Shown here: in pieces, positions 1 through 3,993 of the stretch
How the letters are laid out: each line of letters opens with the position of its first letter
Numbering within the stretch: position 1 is the stretch's first letter
NCBI GenBank assembly: GCA_025964065.1
Contig: JAOPZO010000077.1
Span: forward strand, 1 to 5,941
Length of the DNA: 5,941 nt
DNA from: Solirubrobacterales bacterium
Lineage (GTDB): Bacteria > Actinomycetota > Thermoleophilia > Solirubrobacterales > Solirubrobacteraceae
Direction: 5' to 3'
Position numbers and translations under genes: made by a program
Notes under the pieces: generated by a model
Seen by the model: only the letters and a program-made list of their open reading frames with translations
What the model was told of the DNA's origin: nothing
Databases searched by the model: none

Positions 1-255
1 GCAGAGCGCCACCAGGTCGACGTCGGGCCCGAGCGCGTCGAGGCCGCTCGCGCGCGCCTCGGCGGGGCCGCCCGTCACGGCGCGACGGACGAGCCGCACG
101 CCCGCGGCGGCGTGGTCGGGGTGGAGCGCGAGCGGGAGCGACGAGCCGTCGTCGACCACGACGACCGCGTCGGGGCCCTCGGCGAGGACCGCGTCGAGCG
201 CCTCGGCGAGATAGGGCGCGAAGCCGTGGACGGGGACGATCACGCCGACGGGCAC
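1..255 (-). CDS. Family 2 glycosyltransferase, N-terminal part (runs off left edge)
   Basis: Reading leftwards from a GTG at 255 gives 85 open codons up to the window edge. The product opens with a GT-A nucleotide-binding strand (VGVIVPVHG, residues 3-11), then a helix (YLAEALDAVL), then VVVVDDGSS (residues 31-39), whose acidic pair normally contacts the UDP or other nucleotide of the sugar donor. GGPAEARASGL (62-72) matches the usual 'G.a.ArN.G' segment of GT2 enzymes. The catalytic DxD motif would be expected just past the last visible residues (LVALC) and is not in the window. GT2 enzymes transfer sugars to lipids, polysaccharides or proteins at the cytoplasmic membrane face; donor and acceptor cannot be inferred. 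An alternative in-frame GTG lies at 267. I prefer 255 because a TAGTGT -10-like box at 270-265 would put transcription start almost on it, giving a nearly leaderless mRNA. The gene is divergent from the receiver gene at 379. Confidence 0.85.
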   Translation of the reverse strand, partial: MPVGVIVPVHGFAPYLAEALDAVLAEGPDAVVVVDDGSSLPLALHPDHAAAGVRLVRRAVTGGPAEARASGLDALGPDVDLVALC

Positions 256-264
256 GGCCTTTGA

Positions 265-270
265 CACTAG
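265..270 (-). promoter_or_regulatory. Possible -10 box for the glycosyltransferase gene
   Basis: On the minus strand TAGTGT fits the TANNNT pattern common in high-GC actinobacteria. A start 6-7 nt downstream would fall 2-4 nt before the GTG at 255, so the mRNA would be almost leaderless. No convincing -35 hexamer is seen at 17-18 nt. On the plus strand the same spot contains a TTGACA-like hexamer (261-266), but no -10 follows it. Confidence 0.25.
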
Positions 271-351
271 ACGGACGGGGGTGGCGGCGACGCCCCGACC
301 GGCGCTCGCGCCTCACCCTCCCGACCCTCCGACCGGAGGATGCTTCACCGA

Positions 352-369
352 AGTGTGCGGGGGCACACT
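352..369. promoter_or_regulatory. Perfect 7-bp dyad in the leader of the receiver gene
   Basis: AGTGTGC (352-358) and GCACACT (363-369) are exact inverted repeats separated by GGGG. The dyad ends two bases before the probable Shine-Dalgarno sequence GGAG (371-374) of the gene starting at 379. It could be an operator for a dimeric regulator, or an RNA hairpin just upstream of the ribosome binding site. Nothing in the sequence says which regulator might bind. Confidence 0.4.
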
Positions 370-378
370 GGGAGTGCG

Positions 379-762
379 ATGCCCGAGACCCGCCCGGTAC
401 GCGTCGTCTACGCGGACGACAACGCGCCCTACCGCACGCAGCTCCTGCGGACGCTCGTCGCGGAGCCGGGCATCGACGTCGTGGCCGTCGTCGTCGACGG
501 CCACGCCGCGCTCGAGGCGATCGAGCAGCACCGTCCCGACGTCGCGCTCGTCGACCTCAGCACCCCCGGCGTCTCCGGCCTCGACATCGCCGAGCACGTC
601 GCCTCGCAGGACCCGCCGCTCCCCACGCGCGTCCTCCTGCTCGCCGCCCTGCCCGTCCCGTCGACCCGGCGCGTGCTCCAGGCCGTGGGCCTCCGGGGCG
701 TCGTGGACCGCGCGAGCAGCCGCGGCGACATCTGCGCCGCGCTCACCGCGGCCGCCGTCTGA
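379..762 (+). CDS. Stand-alone response-regulator receiver domain protein with degenerate active site
   Basis: This 127-aa protein is a complete CheY-like receiver and nothing else; no DNA-binding or enzymatic output domain follows. The first strand ends in the acidic pair D13-D14 (VVYADDN), and the phospho-acceptor is D59 in PDVALVDLSTPGVSG. Counting from D59 as in CheY (+30 and +52), the conserved Thr/Ser is replaced by A89 (LLLAAL) and the conserved Lys by R111 (VVDRAS). The phosphorylation site is kept but the switch residues are altered, so signalling may be weak, phosphorylation-independent or unusual in kinetics. The start at 379 has GGAG 4 nt upstream and begins right before the first beta-strand. 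An ATG at 340 would add 13 unneeded residues and has its GGAGG directly abutting. No histidine kinase is visible nearby. The sequence is reminiscent of NarL/LuxR-type receivers, so loss of an HTH half is possible. Confidence 0.85.
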   Translation: MPETRPVRVVYADDNAPYRTQLLRTLVAEPGIDVVAVVVDGHAALEAIEQHRPDVALVDLSTPGVSGLDIAEHVASQDPPLPTRVLLLAALPVPSTRRVLQAVGLRGVVDRASSRGDICAALTAAAV

Positions 763-777
763 GCGCCCCCGGGCGCT
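762..777 (+). terminator. Hairpin at the end of the receiver gene
   Basis: AGCGCCC (762-768) and GGGCGCT (771-777) are perfect inverted repeats starting on the last base of the stop codon. The central two bases force a slightly shorter stem with a four-base loop. No U-tract follows, as is usual for high-GC actinobacterial terminators. Its right arm overlaps the putative -10 box of tRNA-Val. Confidence 0.4.
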
Positions 778-782
778 AGCGT
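777..782 (+). promoter_or_regulatory. Putative -10 box of tRNA-Val
   Basis: TAGCGT fits TANNNT and lies 10 nt before the mature tRNA 5' end. The two other tRNAs in the window have similar boxes at similar distance (TACACT and TAGACT), which supports the assignment. The -35 region is not recognisable. Confidence 0.4.
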
Positions 783-792
783 CCCGCTGCGC

Positions 793-866
793 GGGCGGTT
801 AGCTCAGCTGGTCAGAGCGCCTCGCTTACAACGAGGAGGTCGTGGGTTCGAGCCCCTCACCGCCCA
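793..866 (+). tRNA. tRNA-Val (anticodon UAC)
   Basis: The full cloverleaf folds. Acceptor GGGCGGT/ACCGCCC (793-799/859-865) is fully paired, followed by T8-A9, D stem GCTC/GAGC, and anticodon stem CCTCG/CGAGG with loop CTTACAA giving anticodon TAC at 827-829. The T arm loop is TTCGAGC (847-853). The discriminator is A866 and CCA is not encoded. The T stem GTGGG/CCCTC has one non-Watson-Crick position, U843 opposite U857 (canonical 50:64). The tRNA reads GUA and other valine codons. Confidence 0.96.
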
Positions 867-891
867 TCGCGCCCGGGACGCGGGTGCGCGA
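867..891 (+). terminator. Hairpin between tRNA-Val and the SDR gene
   Basis: TCGCGC (867-872) pairs with GCGCGA (886-891), with two further C-G pairs possible after a bulge. It begins at the base after the tRNA discriminator and ends two bases before the first ATG of the next gene. It could be a weak terminator or a processing structure. If transcription continues past it, it would lie in the leader of the SDR gene. Confidence 0.35.
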
Positions 892-893
892 GC

Positions 894-1652
894 ATGCGCC
901 GCATGAACCTCGGGTTGCAGGGAAGGGTCGTGCTCGTGGGCGGTGCCTCGGCCGGGTTGGGCCGAGCGATCGCGGCGGAGCTCGTCGCGGAGGGCGCGCG
1001 CGTCGCGATCTCCTCGCGGAGCCGGGAGCGCATCGACGCGGCGGCGGCGGAGCTCGGCGCGACGGGCTTCGTGTGGGACAGCGACGACGTCGACGCGGCT
1101 CCCGGGCTCGTCGACGCCGTGGAACGCGAGCTCGGCCCGGTCGAGGTGCTCGTGACGAACACGGGGGGTCCGCCCATGAACCCCGACGCGCTCGCGCTGA
1201 GCCGCGAGGACTGGGAGGCGGCGTACCGCTCGCTCGTCCTCGCCCCCATGGCGCTCGTGGAGCGCGTGCTGCCCGGGATGCGCGAGCGCGGCTTCGGCCG
1301 CGTCGTGAACGTCGCCTCGACGAGCGTCCGCGAGCCCATCCCGGAGCTGGTGCTCTCCAACAGCCACCGCGCCGCGCTCGTCACCGCGTTCAAGACGGTG
1401 GCGCGCCAGGTCGCGGCGGACGGCGTGACGCTCAACACCCTGCTGCCGGGCTCGTTCGCGACCGCGCGCATCCTGGCGGGGACGACCCCGGAGGCGGCGG
1501 AGGCGCACGCGCGCGCGACGGTGCCGATCGCGCGCCTCGGTCGGCCGGAGGAGCTCGCGGCGGCCGCGGCGTTCCTCTGCTCCACCCGCGCGAGCTACAT
1601 CACGGGCGAGACGATCGCCGTGGACGGCGGGAAGACCCGCAGCGTCTTCTGA
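894..1652 (+). CDS. SDR-family oxidoreductase-like protein lacking the canonical Tyr and Lys
   Basis: This 252-aa product has the length and order of a classical short-chain dehydrogenase: a Rossmann strand and glycine motif GGASAGLG (16-23, in place of TGxxxGxG), TNTGG (88-92, in place of NNAG), the serine strand VVNVASTS (137-144), and the closing ITGETIAVDGG (236-246). The catalytic YxxxK is absent. Aligning RAAL with the usual KAAL places S155 at the Tyr and R159 at the Lys (LSNSHRAAL). I recall a beta-ketoacyl reductase-like SDR subgroup with the same GG start and LSN..R pattern that does not match the normal tetrad, and this protein fits it. Substrate and activity are therefore unknown; FabG-type reduction should not be assumed. 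ATG 903 (MNLGLQG) is as plausible a start as 894, and neither has a clear Shine-Dalgarno sequence. The gene begins 27 nt after tRNA-Val, so it is probably transcribed from that promoter. Confidence 0.9.
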   Translation: MRRMNLGLQGRVVLVGGASAGLGRAIAAELVAEGARVAISSRSRERIDAAAAELGATGFVWDSDDVDAAPGLVDAVERELGPVEVLVTNTGGPPMNPDALALSREDWEAAYRSLVLAPMALVERVLPGMRERGFGRVVNVASTSVREPIPELVLSNSHRAALVTAFKTVARQVAADGVTLNTLLPGSFATARILAGTTPEAAEAHARATVPIARLGRPEELAAAAAFLCSTRASYITGETIAVDGGKTRSVF

Positions 1653-1659
1653 GGTGCTG

Positions 1660-1706
1660 CCCGCCCGGTCCGCTTTCGGTAGGGAGGAAGCGGCGGACCG
1701 GGCGGG
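1660..1706 (+). terminator. Strong hairpin downstream of the SDR gene
   Basis: A perfect 14-bp inverted repeat, CCCGCCCGGTCCGC (1660-1673) with its complement at 1693-1706, starts 8 nt after the SDR stop codon. An alternative fold pairs the outer 10 bp (1660-1669/1697-1706) and adds an inner 8-bp stem (1670-1677/1686-1693, including one G-U) with an 8-nt loop. There is no U-tract. Position and stability fit an actinobacterial terminator. Confidence 0.6.
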
Positions 1707-1720
1707 AGCGGTGCGGGAGT

Positions 1721-1774
1721 CGAGCCGGCGGGTCACTGCCGGCTCGGGGTCCGTCGCGGGGGTCCGACGCGACG
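1721..1774. other. Two further hairpins in the SDR/tRNA-Glu spacer
   Basis: CGAGCCGGC (1721-1729) pairs exactly with GCCGGCTCG (1738-1746) around an 8-nt loop. CGTCGCG (1752-1758) then pairs exactly with CGCGACG (1768-1774) around a 9-nt loop. Together with the hairpin at 1660-1706 they make three consecutive stems. The remainder of the 216-nt spacer (1653-1868) shows no convincing gene on either strand, only the tRNA-Glu promoter near its right end. Confidence 0.4.
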
Positions 1775-1852
1775 TGGGTGCAGTCTCCGCCCCGGACCTC
1801 AAGTGCCGGTAAGCGGCGCCTCAGCGGGGGGTGAGGATGTGGCGTGAGCGCC

Positions 1853-1858
1853 TACACT
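1853..1858 (+). promoter_or_regulatory. Putative -10 box of tRNA-Glu
   Basis: TACACT is a good TANNNT match ending 10 nt before the mature tRNA. A weak -35-like GTGAGG (1831-1836) lies 16 nt upstream. Confidence 0.45.
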
Positions 1859-1868
1859 CCAGCCGCGC

Positions 1869-1940
1869 GCCCCGTTCGTCTATCGGTCAGGACACCGGCC
1901 TTTCACGCCGGCAAGGCGGGTTCGATTCCCGCACGGGGTA
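1869..1940 (+). tRNA. tRNA-Glu (anticodon UUC)
   Basis: The full cloverleaf folds. Acceptor GCCCCGT/ACGGGGT (1869-1875/1933-1939) has a G1-U72 wobble as its first pair. The D stem is GTCT/GGAC, the anticodon stem CCGGC/GCCGG with loop CTTTCAC gives anticodon TTC at 1902-1904, and the T stem is GCGGG/CCCGC with loop TTCGATT. The discriminator is A1940 and CCA is not encoded. The charged tRNA serves translation and, in most bacteria, tetrapyrrole synthesis through glutamyl-tRNA reductase. Confidence 0.97.
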
Positions 1941-1948
1941 CTGACTGC

Positions 1949-1966
1949 GGACCGAGAGCACGGTCC
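1949..1966 (+). terminator. Hairpin just downstream of tRNA-Glu
   Basis: GGACCG (1949-1954) pairs exactly with CGGTCC (1961-1966) across a 6-nt loop, starting 9 nt after the tRNA 3' end. It has no U-tract. It is probably a terminator or a 3'-processing structure for tRNA-Glu. Confidence 0.35.
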
Positions 1967-2121
1967 CCGAGGTGCACGCCGACGCGCTCGCCGAGCTCGT
2001 CGGGGGCGCCCCGTACGCCGACCCGGCAGGGGCGTCGACTGCCGCTACGCGCCCTGACCGACCATCCCGGCCACGAGCGGATCACCCGTGGGATCGCGCG
2101 CTGCGAGGTGGTGTGCGCCGA

Positions 2122-2158
2122 CCGCGCCCGGCGGCGCCGGCACCATCGCCGGGCGCGG
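2122..2158. terminator. Perfect 12-bp hairpin upstream of tRNA-Lys
   Basis: CCGCGCCCGGCG (2122-2133) and CGCCGGGCGCGG (2147-2158) are exact inverted repeats around a 13-nt loop. The structure is symmetric enough to act on both strands. It could end plus-strand transcripts coming from tRNA-Glu, or minus-strand transcripts that run out of the helicase gene through tRNA-Lys. No U-tract is present on either side. Confidence 0.45.
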
Positions 2159-2187
2159 GGCTCGACGGGTCCGGCGCGGACGGCCCC

Positions 2188-2193
2188 TAGACT
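2188..2193 (+). promoter_or_regulatory. Putative -10 box of tRNA-Lys
   Basis: TAGACT is a good TANNNT match ending 7 nt before the mature tRNA 5' end. The best -35-like hexamer is TCGACG at 2162-2167, but the 20-nt spacer is long. Confidence 0.5.
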
Positions 2194-2200
2194 TCGCCCC

Positions 2201-2273
2201 GCGCCCCTAGCTCAACGGGTTAGAGCACGGAGCTTTTAACTCCGCGGACAGGGTTCGAGTCCCTGGGGGCGTA
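2201..2273 (+). tRNA. tRNA-Lys (anticodon UUU)
   Basis: The full cloverleaf folds. Acceptor GCGCCCC/GGGGCGT (2201-2207/2266-2272) has a G1-U72 wobble as its first pair. The D stem is GCTC/GAGC, the anticodon stem CGGAG/CTCCG with loop CTTTTAA gives anticodon TTT at 2235-2237, and the T stem is CAGGG/CCCTG with loop TTCGAGT. The discriminator is A2273 and CCA is not encoded. The next base, 2274, is already the end of the convergent helicase gene. Confidence 0.97.
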
Positions 2274-3917
2274 CTACCGGCGAGCGCCGGTCAGCTCGTC
2301 GAGCAGCAGCGCGCAGCTCTTCTCGAGCTGCTCGATGGTCGCGTCGGCGACCTTCGAGATCCCCACCTCGCGGTTGAGCCACGCGTTGATCTCCCGCTGC
2401 GCACGGCCGTCTCGACGGCGCAGCTCCGAGACGAGCCCGTGGCGCTTGTCGCGCAGGAGCGCGCGCCGCTCGAAGGCGGTGAGCCCGGTCCGGTCGCGGG
2501 CGGCCGGCGGGGGCGCCGGGTCCTCGACGGCGCTCGGGAACGAGCGCGGCGAGATGACCTTGGGCGCGGCGGGCCCGCCGGCGGAGCCCGGGGGCGGGCC
2601 GAAGAGCGCCATCTGGGGCGCGACGTCGGCCGCGAGCGGGACGAACTCGAGCGGCGCCTCGGGGTCGTCGGGCTCCTTGCGCTCCCGCTCCTCGGCCTCG
2701 TCCCACTCGCCCTCCTCGTCGGCGGTGCGGAGCTTGAGGACGTGGCGGAGCTCGGTCTCGACGTTCGCGGCGTGCTCGCGAAGGATCGGGTCGGCCGGGA
2801 GGTAGAGCCACGAGAGCTCCTGCGGGCGGCCGGGGATCGTGCGGACGAAGCGCCCGACGATCTGGCGGAAGATGAGCGGTGTCTTCGCGGCGGTCGCGTA
2901 CACGCCGACCCGCAGGCGCGGGATGTCGACGCCCTCGGAGACCATGTTCACCGCGACGATCCACTCGTCCCGGCTCGCCGTGAACGCCTGGAGCTTCTTC
3001 GCGGCGGCGGTCTCCGTGTGCAGGACGACGGTCGGCGCCTTCCCCGTCACCTCGTGCAGGAGCTTCGCGACCCTGCGGGCGTGGGTGCCGTCGGCGGCGA
3101 TCACGAGCCCGCCCGCCTCCCTGTGGCCGTCGTCGCGGACGGCCTGGAGCTTCGTGTGCGCCTCGCGCAGGATGCGCGGCAGCCCGTCCGGCAGCTCGGT
3201 GGAGATCGCCGTGCGGTAGCGACGGCCCGCCTCGCGGCCCGTGAGGATCGTGTCGAAGCCGGCCTCGATGACGTCGTCGCCCGAGCGCCAGGAGAGCGTG
3301 CCGTCGTACGTGATGAACGAGACGGGCCGGCAGACCCCGTCGCGCACCGCGTCGGCGTAGGAGTACGAGACGTTCGGCACGCAGACGCCGTCCCGGTCGT
3401 ACATGACGCCCGGGATGGGCGTGGCGTCCGAGCGGAACGGCGTGCCCGAGAGCAGAAGCCAGCGGCCCGCGGCCTTGAAGGCCTTCGAGAAGCCGTCGCC
3501 CCAGGCCAGCTCCTCGCCGAGGTGGTGCGCCTCGTCGGCGATCACGAGGGTGCCGGGGGTGCAGGCCTTCGCCCACGCCTCGGGGTTCGAGCCGATGCGA
3601 GCGTAGGTCACCGCCACGCCGTCGAAGTCCTTGGGCGGCCGCGGACCCTCGCTGTCGGGCATGAGGTGCAACCCCCGCGCGCCGGCGGCCATCGCCCACT
3701 GACGCGTGAGCGGCGTCGTCGGGCAGACCAGGACGATCCGGGTGGCCTTCCCGGCCTCGAGCAGCCGCTTGGCGACCTCGATCGCCGGCCGCGTCTTGCC
3801 CGCGCCGGGCGCGGCCGAGATCAGGAAGGGGCCGCCGTGCCACCGCTCCATGGCGTCCATGGCGAGGGCCTGCCACGGGCGCAGGCCGGCGTTCTTCGAG
3901 CGGGTCGGGGAGGACAC
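2274..3917 (-). CDS. Superfamily 2 DEAH-box helicase (COG1061-like)
   Basis: This 547-aa protein has the complete SF2 motor. A Q-containing entry motif LRPWQ (12-16) precedes Walker A AAPGAGKT (35-42). DEAH (128-131, in LVIADEAHH) coordinates Mg-ATP, and SGTPFRSD (157-164) is motif III. The second RecA-like domain carries VVLHTET (297-303), VNMVSEGVDIPRLR (323-336, motif V) and QIVGRFVR (352-359, motif VI with arginine fingers R356 and R359). An acidic linker (about 399-425) and a Pro/Ala-rich stretch precede a charged helical tail (475-543). It resembles a conserved actinobacterial helicase of roughly this length; its nucleic-acid substrate is unknown. The start is GTG 3917, because a start at M20 would remove the Q motif. 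No Shine-Dalgarno sequence is visible. It lies 76 nt downstream of purH on the same strand with no clear terminator between, and its stop abuts tRNA-Lys. No nuclease or methylase partner is present, so a defence role is unsupported. Confidence 0.92.
   Translation of the reverse strand: MSSPTRSKNAGLRPWQALAMDAMERWHGGPFLISAAPGAGKTRPAIEVAKRLLEAGKATRIVLVCPTTPLTRQWAMAAGARGLHLMPDSEGPRPPKDFDGVAVTYARIGSNPEAWAKACTPGTLVIADEAHHLGEELAWGDGFSKAFKAAGRWLLLSGTPFRSDATPIPGVMYDRDGVCVPNVSYSYADAVRDGVCRPVSFITYDGTLSWRSGDDVIEAGFDTILTGREAGRRYRTAISTELPDGLPRILREAHTKLQAVRDDGHREAGGLVIAADGTHARRVAKLLHEVTGKAPTVVLHTETAAAKKLQAFTASRDEWIVAVNMVSEGVDIPRLRVGVYATAAKTPLIFRQIVGRFVRTIPGRPQELSWLYLPADPILREHAANVETELRHVLKLRTADEEGEWDEAEERERKEPDDPEAPLEFVPLAADVAPQMALFGPPPGSAGGPAAPKVISPRSFPSAVEDPAPPPAARDRTGLTAFERRALLRDKRHGLVSELRRRDGRAQREINAWLNREVGISKVADATIEQLEKSCALLLDELTGARR
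2276..2291. terminator. Hairpin after tRNA-Lys, inside the helicase 3' end
   Basis: ACCGGCG (2276-2282) and CGCCGGT (2285-2291) are exact inverted repeats; a realistic fold is a 6-bp stem with a GAGC loop. It sits 2 nt past the tRNA-Lys discriminator and is at the same time the last codons (TGARR) of the helicase on the opposite strand. It is a candidate terminator for tRNA-Lys. No U-tract is seen. Confidence 0.4.
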
Positions 3918-3993
3918 GGAGGGCGGGATGGTGCGGATCGGGCCGGACGGAGCGGACGCGCCTGCAAAGCGCGCGCCTTCGGCCCCTTCGAGG
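3918..3993 (-). other. purH-helicase intergenic gap
   Basis: This is 76 nt between the purH stop and the helicase GTG. I find no perfect stem of terminator size and no clear TANNNT box with a -35 partner. This favours read-through from purH, but an unrecognised promoter cannot be excluded. Confidence 0.3.

Larger units (their letters stand above)
1941..2187 (+). other. Intergenic spacer with coding-like traces, possibly a decayed gene fragment
   Basis: No intact gene is convincing here. However, 27 consecutive codons in one frame (1945-2025, just after an in-frame TGA at 1942) all end in G or C. They read LRTESTVPEVHADALAELV and continue GGAPYADP. From about 2039 the coding-like pattern moves to another frame (LPLRALTDHPGHERITRG, then IARCEVVCADRA), which has no start of its own and would run through the tRNA-Lys gene. 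This pattern would fit a frameshifted remnant, but in DNA this GC-rich it may be chance, and I recognise no family. A hairpin at 1949-1966 and a larger one at 2122-2158 lie in the same stretch. Confidence 0.2.

Noticed and set aside
261..802. Overlapping plus-strand frames at 261-779 and 281-802
   Set aside because: They are Arg/Pro/Ser-rich shadows of the receiver gene; only the frame at 379-762 has receiver motifs.
804..1802. A 332-codon open frame on the minus strand opposite the SDR gene and tRNA-Val
   Set aside because: It is the antisense of the SDR gene, is Arg/Ala-rich and low in complexity, and ends in a peptide that is merely tRNA-Val read backwards, a familiar misannotation. The plus-strand frame has true SDR motifs.
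842..1834. A 330-codon open frame on the plus strand overlapping the SDR gene
   Set aside because: It is an out-of-frame shadow of the SDR gene, dominated by Arg, Gly and Ala without any family motif, and it starts inside tRNA-Val.
1903..2085. A 60-codon minus-strand frame across tRNA-Glu
   Set aside because: Its end is the antisense of tRNA-Glu and no start signal or family motif is present.
2236..3876. A 546-codon minus-strand frame overlapping the helicase
   Set aside because: It is a frame-shifted shadow of the helicase gene and runs through tRNA-Lys; its Arg/Gly/Pro-rich sequence has no helicase motifs.
2274..3917. Helicase as part of a phage-defence system
   Set aside because: No nuclease, methyltransferase, phospholipase-D-like or other defence partner lies beside it; the neighbours are tRNAs and purH, which indicates a core chromosomal locus.
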